From: Paenibacillus phytorum
Lineage (GTDB): Bacteria; Bacillota; Bacilli; Paenibacillales; NBRC-103111
Length of the DNA: 64,000 bases
NCBI RefSeq assembly: GCF_013141715.1
Contig: NZ_WHOA01000104.1
Location: 1 to 64,000 of the forward strand
Direction of reading: 5' to 3'
The notes beneath the pieces were generated by a model. That model was not told where the DNA came from. It did not search any database and saw only the letters and a list, made by a program, of their open reading frames with translations. A program made the translations under genes and the position numbers. This document shows positions 17,855 through 26,405 of the stretch, one piece after another; position 1 is the stretch's first letter; each line of letters begins with the position of its first letter.

Positions 17855-17896
17855 TGACTCCTATTTCATGTGATGATATGTCACAGCGAAATAAAA

Positions 17897-17952
17897 AAAG
17901 GAATCCAAACCTCTAGTCTTTACTATCTCCAGACTTGAGAGGTTGAATTCCT
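17897..17952 (-). terminator. Terminator of the GlnKL-like operon
   Basis: AAGGAAT...ATTCCTT with inner ACCTCT/AGAGGT and GTCT/AGAC pairing, followed on the minus strand by TTTTTTTA. Confidence 0.88.
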
Positions 17953-17955
17953 TAC

Positions 17956-18849
17956 TCAATTATTTAATTTTTCTAGTGTCTCCATGTAAAATACTTGTAA
18001 AAACTTTTTGATGTTTACTTTTCCTTTATCGGGTTGCTGTTCTTCGTCCATGACTTTCATCCTCATCCGAATATCCTGGAAATCAAAGTACAGCGGCGCA
18101 TAATATTCGAACTTAGGATTACTATAATCGGTTAAACCAATGGAAGCCATATTATTCAAAGCAGCCATGATCGTCCGTCGAATGCGCTGTTCAATCGCCT
18201 TACTTTCTTTCTCAATATCTTTCTGTCCTTGTTTATAGGTGTGGGCGACAGACTCATACAATTCTTTTAAAGGAGGGAAGCTAGTTGCCTCTCTATGTTC
18301 TATGGCATTCTCCATTAAAGCTATAATGTCCTTACTGCCAATCTCACCGATGATTCCCAAATCCATTAGAATGGTCTTCACCACATCACGAACTTTTCGT
18401 TCTTTACGGGGAGATGTTGGTCCGGCAATATCTAATTTTGCTAAAGATTGCTTGATCTCAGAAACATACCGCTCATATTTCCACTGCTCATTAACTTTGC
18501 TCAATACGTGCTCTACTTCCACGCGATTAATCGGCTTATGAATGAAGAACTCGATTCCTTTTTGATAAGCTTCTCCTACCATGTCCTTATTTTCAATTTG
18601 TGAAATCATAATAAATTTTCCGTCATACCCACTGTTTTTTAATTGCGTGATTGTCTCAATACCATCCTGATCAGGCATCAATAAATCAATCAACACAACA
18701 TCCGGTTTCGATTTTAGGATCATTCGAGCCCCCTCAATTCCACCTTCCGCCGTTCCCATCACCTTGCCAATGCCGCATTCATCAATAATATCTTGCAGCA
18801 TACTTCTGCAAACGACATCATCATCAACGATCATAATTGAAAGTGCCAT
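17956..18849 (-). CDS. glnL: GlnL (YcbB)-like response regulator
   Basis: The product has 297 residues. Residues 1-125 are a receiver domain (MIVDDDVVC acidic pocket, phospho-acceptor in VVLIDLLMPDQDG, then the late HKPI lysine). The remaining ~170 residues are the YcbB-type effector domain rather than a standard OmpR or LuxR HTH: a long helical region with IEQRIRRTIMAALNNMASIGL and a C-terminal FLQVFYMETLEKL. In B. subtilis the GlnK-GlnL pair induces glutaminase and a glutamine transporter in response to glutamine. The kinase gene overlaps its start by 26 bp. The adjacent ABC operon is a likely target. Confidence 0.85.
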   Translation of the reverse strand: MALSIMIVDDDVVCRSMLQDIIDECGIGKVMGTAEGGIEGARMILKSKPDVVLIDLLMPDQDGIETITQLKNSGYDGKFIMISQIENKDMVGEAYQKGIEFFIHKPINRVEVEHVLSKVNEQWKYERYVSEIKQSLAKLDIAGPTSPRKERKVRDVVKTILMDLGIIGEIGSKDIIALMENAIEHREATSFPPLKELYESVAHTYKQGQKDIEKESKAIEQRIRRTIMAALNNMASIGLTDYSNPKFEYYAPLYFDFQDIRMRMKVMDEEQQPDKGKVNIKKFLQVFYMETLEKLNN

Positions 18850-20137
18850 CGACTCTACCCTCTTTAATTAGACTTGTTAGTGGGAGACGAACAACAAACT
18901 GAGTACCGTTTGCCTTCTCCGATGATGCTACTGCGATACTCCCCCCAAAGGAATGAACAATATCGCGTACATGAGAAAGACCGATCCCGGTTGCTGCTAT
19001 CCCTTCTTCATTGTATTTTGTCGTATAACCAGGTTCGAAAATAAGCTCCTTCTTATGATCAGGTATTCCTTTTCCAGAATCTATAACGATAAAATATACG
19101 TCTTCTTCTTTTTCAAAGACCCGAATATGTATGGTTCCATTTTTCTCTATAGCTTCTACCGCATTGGCGACTAAGTTATTTATGATCGTCAGCAAAGGCA
19201 CATAGTGCGTCGTGTTCAGATTAAATGCCAGTTCTTTTTCAATGATAACCTTTTTCTTTAGCATTTCACTATATTCTTGATTTCCCTTTTCGACAAAGTG
19301 CATGATCTCCGAAAGACTCATATGAACGACAACTTCACTATCGAATAATTTCAATAAACCTGCCAAAATACGTTGAGAATCCTTCTTTACTTCATGGATT
19401 TGTTGGGCAATTCCTAACGTACGCTGACTATAGCCTTTGAGATTATCCTCATTTAATTTCCGATAGAGGTCATAGCTATCCGCGGTAATCCCCTCTATGG
19501 TGTCCATAGCTTTTTTCAAATAAAAAGCTTCTCCATATAAACCAGAGTTGATGTTCAGCATCTGCTCCATTCGCTTTTCCTGTTCAGCATGGAGTAACCG
19601 CATCTGACTAATAGCGATACTGTTGTACAGACCGATTGCAAAATAACTGCGTACGACAGCTATGACCATTATAAGCAACCATTCTTTAAAATAAAAGGTA
19701 TTCGTACCGAGGAATACCCCACGCAGTAAGAGCTCCGTTTCATTAGAAACGAAGTCAATTAATGCGATATATCCACCTAACACGAGGGGGTGAAGTTCGT
19801 TCAATCTTTTTCGCAGCTTACTCATTCCAAATGCAAATACGACATAGTAACAACCGGCTGCCACATTATTCTGCAAGCTCTCCAGGATCGTATAAGAATG
19901 AACGTGAGTGATCCAATCTCCAGACTGAACGATCATACTAACAATCCCCGTTAGGATACCCGTTTTCACATAGGGTAAATGCGGCATAAGCAATAAAAAA
20001 AACAAAAAGATACTAACCCCAAGACCGATGCGGAAATAATCGTTGCTAAAGGGATTTATCTTGAATTGTGCGCCCGTGGCCGTAGCAATAGCGATTACGA
20101 TCATTTGCAATCTTTCGTTTTTGACTAAATTCTGCAT
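18824..20137 (-). CDS. glnK: GlnK (YcbA)-like sensor histidine kinase
   Basis: The product has 437 residues. About five or six membrane segments occupy residues ~10-190. A helical dimerisation region (HAEQEKRMEQMLNINSGLYG) and an HATPase_c domain follow: N-box IINNLVANAVEAIEKNG, G1 VIDSGKGIPD, G2 GIGLSHVRDIVHSFGG. This GHKL layout with a membrane sensor and no PAS domain fits the GlnK/CitA-like group. It is translationally coupled to the GlnL-like regulator. The ligand is inferred to be an amino acid, glutamine by analogy. Confidence 0.85.
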   Translation of the reverse strand: MQNLVKNERLQMIVIAIATATGAQFKINPFSNDYFRIGLGVSIFLFFLLLMPHLPYVKTGILTGIVSMIVQSGDWITHVHSYTILESLQNNVAAGCYYVVFAFGMSKLRKRLNELHPLVLGGYIALIDFVSNETELLLRGVFLGTNTFYFKEWLLIMVIAVVRSYFAIGLYNSIAISQMRLLHAEQEKRMEQMLNINSGLYGEAFYLKKAMDTIEGITADSYDLYRKLNEDNLKGYSQRTLGIAQQIHEVKKDSQRILAGLLKLFDSEVVVHMSLSEIMHFVEKGNQEYSEMLKKKVIIEKELAFNLNTTHYVPLLTIINNLVANAVEAIEKNGTIHIRVFEKEEDVYFIVIDSGKGIPDHKKELIFEPGYTTKYNEEGIAATGIGLSHVRDIVHSFGGSIAVASSEKANGTQFVVRLPLTSLIKEGRVDGTFNYDR

Positions 20138-20242
20138 CTTTCGATTTGCACCTTCTTGGGGGGTCAGATTTTATCCGCTACCCATGAACTAAAATTCTAA
20201 TGCTTTATACTAACATACATGACCCCTCATTTGCATAAAAGC

Positions 20243-20291
20243 TTAGCCGTCATTTATGCTGCGGTTCACCCTGCACGCAAATGACGGCTAA
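20243..20291 (-). terminator. Terminator of the Bce-like operon
   Basis: TTAGCCGTCATTT/AAATGACGGCTAA forms a perfect 13-bp stem immediately after the permease stop, followed by CTTTTA on the minus strand. Confidence 0.85.
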
Positions 20292-20293
20292 TT

Positions 20294-22177
20294 TTAAACT
20301 GCAGCTTTAATTTGTTTCGTATAGAAAAAGCGAACGATGAAAAAGTAGACGACTTGTATAGCGGCAAAGACGCATAGTACAATGGCGGACTCTGTAAACA
20401 AATTGTAATTAAACATATGGGATAATGCCGTAAGTGCTACGGCCCCGTGAACAAGCGCCACAACAATCGGTGCGAAGAAGAGAATCGCTGTTTGCCTGTT
20501 AAGCACTTTTTTCAATTCGTTTTCAGTCAAACCCATTTTGGCTATTGCTTTAAATTTTTGTTTGTCGTCGTCTAAATCTGTATAGAGGCGGAAATATAGA
20601 AAACTCCCAGCCGAGACGAAAAAGACAATTCCAATAAACAATCCAATAAACAACACCGGACCATAGGTTCTATTTAAATCATATACTTCGTAATCAACAG
20701 CAAACAGTTCATGCCTTCCAACCTGTTTGGTTAAAATCTCTCCTGCTTGAATAATGGCCTGCTGCTGGCTTCCTTTTGCCTGCCATACATGAAACCTTCT
20801 TTGTTCATTTGCATTTGGAAGCTGCTCATAGGCATCATCTTTGACGACATAATAATCATACATTTCCGTAAATACTCTTGAACTGACAATGATATTAGGC
20901 TGTAGTGTTATGCCTGATTGCAGCTTAATAGGCTGCTTCAGCTGTTTATCATCTCGGTTATTCCCGAATCTTTCATTATGAACGACTGCCGACTGCCCGT
21001 CTTGCAGATTGATTTTACCCGCTCCAATTAAGCTTGCAAAGCGATTATAATCAGACTGCTTGGCGATCAATGTAGGCGTCTTTTGATCATTTACTCGAAA
21101 GTAACTGAGTATGGCTTGAGCCTTCACGGTCTCGATTTGCTTGCTGCCTAATTGTTCATCGATGAAAGCGATATCCTTCTCTTCCTTATCTTTACTGTCG
21201 ACCTTGTCCGCCGTATAGGTTAACGTGTAGGGGTTTTGTGATTTCGTTGAACCTGTGGTTAACGATTGAACTCCATAAAGTGAGCCAATGGCGCTAAAGG
21301 CTACGGTCGAAATGATGGCAACCATGAAAAACGTTCTTGCATTATCCTTCATACGAAAGGAAAGATCAGCAAATAGAAGCATATTTGTTCTTCGCCAGAA
21401 GATGGACTCCCTGTTCTTAAGACTGCGAATCACATAAACACTTAATTGGGTAAACAACAGATAGGTGCCTATGATCACCACAATAATAACTGGCAGCATG
21501 ACCATGAAAACAAGGGATCCTTTCGCGATCAAAGCAGTGAAGTACCCAATCCCTAGCAATGCAATGGCTGTTATGGTTAAAAAAACAGATGCCTTTGGTT
21601 CTCCTTTGGACTTCTTATCTCCTTTAATCAAGTTGATTAACTTTCCGCTGCGTAGGACAAAAGAAACAACAAAAGAAATGAACAGAAATAAAATGGTAAA
21701 GGAAACAAATGTTAAGATAATGGCCTTCAACGGCATATAGAAGTCCAGCTCGGTTCCGATAATCAGAACGTTTTCAGCTGTTAGCAAGATTCCTTTTGCA
21801 AAGACTAATCCTAGACCAATGCCCCCTATTGTTGCGAAAAATCCGATTAACATGTTTTCACAAAATACCATCGAACGGATTTGTTTTGTGGACATGCCTA
21901 GCATCATCAATAGCCCAAATTCTTTCTTGCGAGATTGCAGAAAAGAGCTCATCGAATACAAAACGAAGAAAAAGGAAAAGACATAAATGATTCCTGAAGC
22001 TATATTAAGACCAAAGGTTGCTTTGGAATTCACCGCTTCTCCGTTCAACGCCGGATGGAAAGCAAAGATAGCAAAAGTGAAAAATACCATCACCATGAAC
22101 ATACTGCTTAGAAAATAGGCTGCATACAGTCTTTTATTGCGTGTGACGTTATTAAACGCGAATTGACGAAAGGTCAT
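20294..22177 (-). CDS. Bce-type ABC transporter permease (FtsX-like)
   Basis: About 627 residues from the ATG at 22177 (SD GGGAGG); the longer frame adds 48 residues encoded inside the ATPase gene. The start MTFRQFAFNNVTRNKRLYAAYFLSS is diagnostic for BceB-like permeases (quoted in part: NNVTRNKRLYAAYFLSS). There are about ten membrane segments, with a ~190-residue extracellular domain between the seventh and eighth that senses peptide antibiotics. It works with the ATPase encoded just upstream (26-bp overlap) and signals to the BceS-like kinase. Substrate may be bacitracin or another cell-wall-active peptide; it cannot be told from sequence. Confidence 0.92.
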   Translation of the reverse strand: MTFRQFAFNNVTRNKRLYAAYFLSSMFMVMVFFTFAIFAFHPALNGEAVNSKATFGLNIASGIIYVFSFFFVLYSMSSFLQSRKKEFGLLMMLGMSTKQIRSMVFCENMLIGFFATIGGIGLGLVFAKGILLTAENVLIIGTELDFYMPLKAIILTFVSFTILFLFISFVVSFVLRSGKLINLIKGDKKSKGEPKASVFLTITAIALLGIGYFTALIAKGSLVFMVMLPVIIVVIIGTYLLFTQLSVYVIRSLKNRESIFWRRTNMLLFADLSFRMKDNARTFFMVAIISTVAFSAIGSLYGVQSLTTGSTKSQNPYTLTYTADKVDSKDKEEKDIAFIDEQLGSKQIETVKAQAILSYFRVNDQKTPTLIAKQSDYNRFASLIGAGKINLQDGQSAVVHNERFGNNRDDKQLKQPIKLQSGITLQPNIIVSSRVFTEMYDYYVVKDDAYEQLPNANEQRRFHVWQAKGSQQQAIIQAGEILTKQVGRHELFAVDYEVYDLNRTYGPVLFIGLFIGIVFFVSAGSFLYFRLYTDLDDDKQKFKAIAKMGLTENELKKVLNRQTAILFFAPIVVALVHGAVALTALSHMFNYNLFTESAIVLCVFAAIQVVYFFIVRFFYTKQIKAAV

Positions 22178-22916
22178 TTGCGTTACCTCCCAATAAAGAG
22201 AGTGTGTCGATAATCTTCTGGAAGAAGACCTGACGATTATCGCCGCGATGAATTTCCGAATAAAACCTGCCATCTCGGATGAAGACGACTCTGTTGCAAT
22301 AACTCGCTGCTTGAGGGTCATGCGTTACGAGCATCATCGTTGTTTGATCTGTTTGATTGATGGATTCAAGCATTTCCATAACATCCTTCGATGCTTTTGA
22401 ATCCAGATTTCCAGTCGGTTCATCTGCAAGCAATAGCTTAGGCGTATGAATCATCGCCCTGGCAACGGCCGCTCTCTGCGCCTGTCCACCAGATATCTCG
22501 TACGTGCGCTTTTTCATAATATCTGTAATCCCAAGTTTCTTGGCAATTTCATTTGCTTTTTGCTTCATCTCGCTGACTTTTTTCCCGTCCAATGTCAAAG
22601 GCAGAACGATGTTTTCTTCAACGGTTAACGTGTGTAGGAGATTAAAGTCTTGAAACACAAATCCCAGCTCACGTCGGCGGAATTTAGCTAAGTCGTTTTT
22701 ACTTAGATGATGTGGATTATGGCCAGCAATTAAGATTTCGCCAGTTGTCGGTTCGTCTATGGTTGCGATCATATTAAGCAAAGTTGTTTTCCCGCTTCCA
22801 GACGGACCCATAATGCCAACAAATTCACCTGATTCAATGGTTAAATCTATATCCGATAAAGCGCGGTAGGCGATCTTCCCCTCATAGATTTTACTTGCTT
22901 GTTTCACTTTCAGCAT
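22152..22916 (-). CDS. Bce-type ABC transporter ATPase
   Basis: About 254 residues from the ATG at 22916, 8 bp after AAAGGGG. Walker A GPSGSGKTT, Q-loop VFQDFNLLHTLT, signature ISGGQAQRAAVARAM, Walker B LLLADEPTGNLD and H-loop LVTHDP are all intact. The MacB/BceA-type 'LTVEENIVLPLTLDG' segment is present. It drives the permease encoded downstream for antimicrobial-peptide detoxification. Confidence 0.94.
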   Translation of the reverse strand: MLKVKQASKIYEGKIAYRALSDIDLTIESGEFVGIMGPSGSGKTTLLNMIATIDEPTTGEILIAGHNPHHLSKNDLAKFRRRELGFVFQDFNLLHTLTVEENIVLPLTLDGKKVSEMKQKANEIAKKLGITDIMKKRTYEISGGQAQRAAVARAMIHTPKLLLADEPTGNLDSKASKDVMEMLESINQTDQTTMMLVTHDPQAASYCNRVVFIRDGRFYSEIHRGDNRQVFFQKIIDTLSLLGGNANDLSSIRV

Positions 22917-23006
22917 CACGAAAGCCCCTTTCAAATCGTCATCATTCGATCTGTGATTAGTGTACCGCTATCGACCGAATCCAACTATTGATTCTCCTTT
23001 CACTTT

Positions 23007-23024
23007 CCTTACACGGACGTAAGG
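23007..23024. promoter_or_regulatory. Dyad CCTTAC-N6-GTAAGG upstream of the ABC genes
   Basis: A perfect 6-bp inverted repeat with a 6-bp spacer spans the stop codon of the kinase gene, ~95 bp before the ATPase start. BceR-type regulators bind TTAC-containing inverted repeats at this position in other Bce modules, so it may be the operator of an internal promoter. It could also be a weak mRNA hairpin. Confidence 0.4.
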
Positions 23025-24010
23025 TTTTGCGATGACGCGAAAATAATTCGAAATGTTGTGCCTTCGTAAACTTCCGAATCAAGTTCTATGCGATGTCCCA
23101 GATGTTCGGCTGCCTCCTTCGTTAAATAAAGACCCATTCCGGTCGATTCTCTGAATTTACGCCCATTTTCCCCTGTATAAAAAGGGTGGAAAATACGGGC
23201 TTTATCGGTATCCGGGATGCCCACTCCGAAGTCAGTTACCTCTAATACCGCTTCTTTATCTTTTTCATATAGAGAAATGATCAGTTTCTTGCTTTTCCCT
23301 GCTGAATACTTCACCGCATTATTTACAAGTTGTGAAAGCATAAAAAACAGCCATTTTTCATCTGTCTCTACGACGATTCCTTCCTTTATCTCTTGCAGTT
23401 GAGGATAAACCTGATTACGGATATAGAACCGTTTATTTTCCTGATTCACTTCATTCACGATTTTGGACAGAACGACAGGTTTGACATGAAAATCCTGCTC
23501 AATGGTTCGAAGGCGCGCCATATACAGAATCGTATTTAACCCCGTCTTCATTCGCTCCGTCTCTTCGCGGATATAGGAAGATTCCGGTTCATCCAAGTTT
23601 CGAGCTGTGAGTTCGATGACAGACAGAGGTGTTTTCATCTGGTGTACCCATTGGTCCATAAACTTCAGATGCTCCTCTTGTCGATGCTCTGCCGTTTTGA
23701 TTTGTTGCTGGTAATACTTATACTGATTTCTCAATAGCTTATTAAAAGCTTCCGACACAGGGGTTTGCTCCGTTTTCTGGAAGGAATCATCCAGTGACTC
23801 AAGTGGGTTGCTGAGGCGTTGATAGAAACTGCGACGGCTATAGTATTGATATAACAGATAGCATCCAAGAAAGAAGAATCCAAGGAAAATGGCATACAGA
23901 GCCGGTGCCGTATTGCGATATCCATCAAGCCAGTAAATGCCTAGAATCGTGATAAATTGAATAATCTGCAAGACCAACAATAGAGAATGCTCTTTGATAA
24001 ATAACTTCAT
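23009..24010 (-). CDS. BceS-like intramembrane-sensing histidine kinase
   Basis: About 333 residues from the ATG at 24010. Two membrane segments (residues ~10-30 and ~36-56) are separated by only a few residues, so there is no real sensor domain; such kinases take their signal from the ABC transporter. The phospho-acceptor box is WVHQMKTPLSVIEL, the N-box LSQLVNNAVKYSAGKS, then VTDFGVGIPD and GMGLYLTKEAAEHLGH. It overlaps the regulator gene by 4 bp. Confidence 0.93.
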   Translation of the reverse strand: MKLFIKEHSLLLVLQIIQFITILGIYWLDGYRNTAPALYAIFLGFFFLGCYLLYQYYSRRSFYQRLSNPLESLDDSFQKTEQTPVSEAFNKLLRNQYKYYQQQIKTAEHRQEEHLKFMDQWVHQMKTPLSVIELTARNLDEPESSYIREETERMKTGLNTILYMARLRTIEQDFHVKPVVLSKIVNEVNQENKRFYIRNQVYPQLQEIKEGIVVETDEKWLFFMLSQLVNNAVKYSAGKSKKLIISLYEKDKEAVLEVTDFGVGIPDTDKARIFHPFYTGENGRKFRESTGMGLYLTKEAAEHLGHRIELDSEVYEGTTFRIIFASSQNLTSV

Positions 24011-24714
24011 TGATCTCCCGCCTTCGTCCATGTAACGTTCAGACGATATCCAGCGCCCCTTACCGTTTCCACCGCATCTTCTATGCCTAGCTCAAGAAAT
24101 TTTTTCCTAACGCGTGTAATGTTTACATTGAGCGTATTTTCATCTACGTACGCTTGATCGTCCCATAGCTTTTCAAGTAAATCTTCACGACCAGATACGC
24201 GCGGATAGCGCTCCATCAGACTTTCGATGATGTCGGCTTCTTTTTTCGTCAGTGAAGCAGCTTTTGTACCGAATAGGAATTCCAGCCGTTCTGGATAAAG
24301 CTTCAGCCCGTCTCTTTCCAATACTCGCTCGCCAACCTTCACCGCGTATTCCCCGTAAGCACGCCGAAGATGACTGCGAATTTTCGCTAAGACAATTTCA
24401 GAATGAAACGGCTTCGTAATAAAATCATCCCCGCCATTTTCCAGCGCCATGACCTGATCCATTTCACCTGTTCGCGCTGATATAAATAGGACAGGACATA
24501 TCGATTGCGTACGAATCTGCCGGCACCAATAATACCCGTCATAGCTGGGTAGATTGATATCGAGAAGCACAAGATCCGGTCTATTTTTATGAAAGTCGTC
24601 CATTACGTGATCAAAATCAGCTACTGTTGTTACGTTATAGCCGTATTTTTTTATGTAAGACTGCAAAAGCTCAGCAATTTTAGGATCGTCTTCTACTATC
24701 ATAATGGTTTGCAT
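24007..24714 (-). CDS. BceR-like OmpR-family response regulator
   Basis: About 235 residues from the ATG at 24714, after GGAAGGAG; the longer frame adds 39 unconserved residues. The receiver has IMIVEDDPKI, the phospho-acceptor in LVLLDINLPSYDG and FITKPF. The C-terminal winged helix ends ENTLNVNITRVRKKFLELG and TVRGAGYRL, as in BceR. It heads the order regulator-kinase-ATPase-permease and should switch on the ABC genes when peptide antibiotics are handled by the transporter. Confidence 0.94.
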   Translation of the reverse strand: MQTIMIVEDDPKIAELLQSYIKKYGYNVTTVADFDHVMDDFHKNRPDLVLLDINLPSYDGYYWCRQIRTQSICPVLFISARTGEMDQVMALENGGDDFITKPFHSEIVLAKIRSHLRRAYGEYAVKVGERVLERDGLKLYPERLEFLFGTKAASLTKKEADIIESLMERYPRVSGREDLLEKLWDDQAYVDENTLNVNITRVRKKFLELGIEDAVETVRGAGYRLNVTWTKAGDQ

Positions 24715-24816
24715 ATCAGTTTCTCCTTCCGATTGGTGCCACACTTTTAGTATGAATAAAAAAGACTGCCAAGTAAACAATATGCAAATAAATGACAATG
24801 TCGGGGAGGACTTATA

Positions 24817-24885
24817 TTGGTTGGCATTCATTCCACCTGGCTCCCAACAAACATCAACTTAAAAATTTATGGGGCCACCTTTTAA
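24817..24885 (+). CDS. Possible 22-residue peptide
   Basis: A TTG at 24817 follows the strong SD GGGGAGG by 7 bp and opens a 22-codon frame (begins MVGIHSTWLPTN, ends YGATF). Its stop lies inside a G/C hairpin followed by T5. A short transcript with ribosome site, frame and terminator is plausible, but nothing identifies a function and no clear promoter was found. It lies divergently from the Bce-like operon. Confidence 0.3.
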   Translation: MVGIHSTWLPTNINLKIYGATF

Positions 24886-24914
24886 GTCTTAAACTCTTAG
24901 GAAAGCCCCTTTTT
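24871..24914 (+). terminator. Terminator-like hairpin after the small frame
   Basis: GGGGC (24871-24875) pairs with GCCCC (24905-24909), followed by TTTTT. The loop is long but contains further complementary pieces. Confidence 0.5.
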
Positions 24915-25202
24915 AATAATCCTAACTCCGTTCTCTCAATCCACCTCACATCTGTGAGTATTAATAACCCCTTTATTCTCCGGTTCGTCAAAGATTCCCA
25001 CCACACCTGCATACAACTCGCCTGTTTCGCCTGTCCAAGAATGAATCCCGACATCAAACAATATCGCACTTCTTCTCCCTCTTAGGACCTCGTGTTTCAA
25101 TTCCCGCTATTATGTTTATATTATTACTACGGCTTTTTTGATCGGAGAGAAAATTTCTGATTTAAGGATAGTCTGATTTCAACTAAACAACAGGAGGTAG
25201 CT
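24915..25202. other. Gene-free stretch before opuA
   Basis: No convincing gene. A 71-codon minus-strand frame (24854-25069, GTG start after GAGGGAGAA) lacks recognisable features and is probably chance. The last bases carry the SD of the OpuA ATPase gene (AGGAGGT). Confidence 0.5.
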
Positions 25203-26405
25203 ATGCATATTGTTGAAGTCAATAATTTGACGAAGGTATTCGGCCAAGATCCCAAGAAGGCCCTTTCACTTCTTGATAAAGGATGGTCCAAAAAGAGAAT
25301 ATACGAAGAAACGAAGCATACCGTTGGTGTAAATAAGGTCAATTTAACCATACAGGCGGGCGAAATCTTCGTGATTATGGGATTGTCCGGAAGCGGTAAA
25401 TCTACGCTGGTCCGTCTATTGAATCGTCTGATTGAACCCACCTCTGGAACCATTCTCATTGATGGCGAGAACATTGTATCGATGAACCATGAACAGCTTC
25501 GCCAAGTTAGGCGCAGTAAGATCAGCATGGTTTTCCAGAAATTCGCCTTGTTTCCGCATAAAACAATCATTGAGAATGTGGAGTTTGGACTGGAGATTCA
25601 AGGCGGCTCCAAGCAGGCCAATCGGCAAAAGGCGCTGGAATCTTTAGAACTTGTCGGTTTAAAAGGATTGGAAGACAGCCATCCCGACCAGTTGAGCGGA
25701 GGCATGCAGCAGCGGGTTGGACTAGCGCGCGCTTTAGCGAACGATCCTGATGTTCTACTCATGGACGAGGCATTCAGCGCACTGGATCCTTTAATTCGTA
25801 AGGATATGCAGGATGAACTGCTGGAGCTTCAGGATAAAATGAAAAAAACAATTATTTTCATTACACATGATTTGGATGAAGCCTTGCGAATTGGCGACAG
25901 AATCGCTCTTATGCGGGAGGGCTCCGTTGTCCAAATTGGGACACCCGAAGAAATATTAATGAATCCAGCAAATAAGTATGTGGAACGATTCGTAGAGGAT
26001 GTCGATCTGTCCAAAGTATTAACGGCTGCACACGTGATGCGCAGGCCAGAAACGATCACTTTGGAGAGGGGACCAAGGGTCGCCTTACAATTGATGCAGG
26101 ATAATGGGATTTCGAACCTGTACGTCGTGGACAAAGCAAAAAGGCTCATTGGCGCCATTACAGCAGAAGATGCCGTTATGGCTGTTAAAGGTGATAAAAC
26201 GATTGGAGATATCGTCATTCGTGATGTGCCTACAGTCCCGCCTGACATCCATTTGAATGAATGCTTCGAGCTTATTAGCAGTGCCAAAATTCCGGTTACT
26301 GTGGTCGACGAAAAAGGCCGTTTACTAGGCATTATAGTTCGTGGCGCAGTCCTAGCTGCCATCGCAGGCACCCATGATACTACTGACAAGAAGGTGAACC
26401 CCTAA
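25203..26405 (+). CDS. opuAA: Glycine betaine/proline ABC transporter ATPase with CBS domains
   Basis: The product has 400 residues, the OpuAA/ProV length. Walker A is GLSGSGKST, signature LSGGMQQRVGLARAL and Walker B VLLMDEAFSALDP (the 'EAFSALD' form is typical for this family). Residues ~280-395 form tandem CBS domains (GISNLYVVD, LIGAITAEDAV, IPVTVVDEKGRLLGIIV), which sense ionic strength or cyclic dinucleotides in OpuA-type systems. The start has SD AGGAGGT. It overlaps the next gene by one base. The transporter imports compatible solutes in osmotic stress. Confidence 0.95.
   Translation: MHIVEVNNLTKVFGQDPKKALSLLDKGWSKKRIYEETKHTVGVNKVNLTIQAGEIFVIMGLSGSGKSTLVRLLNRLIEPTSGTILIDGENIVSMNHEQLRQVRRSKISMVFQKFALFPHKTIIENVEFGLEIQGGSKQANRQKALESLELVGLKGLEDSHPDQLSGGMQQRVGLARALANDPDVLLMDEAFSALDPLIRKDMQDELLELQDKMKKTIIFITHDLDEALRIGDRIALMREGSVVQIGTPEEILMNPANKYVERFVEDVDLSKVLTAAHVMRRPETITLERGPRVALQLMQDNGISNLYVVDKAKRLIGAITAEDAVMAVKGDKTIGDIVIRDVPTVPPDIHLNECFELISSAKIPVTVVDEKGRLLGIIVRGAVLAAIAGTHDTTDKKVNP

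Noticed and set aside
24854..25069. 71-codon minus frame before opuA
   Set aside because: A purine-rich stretch precedes the GTG start, but the product has no recognisable feature and crosses a terminator-like hairpin.
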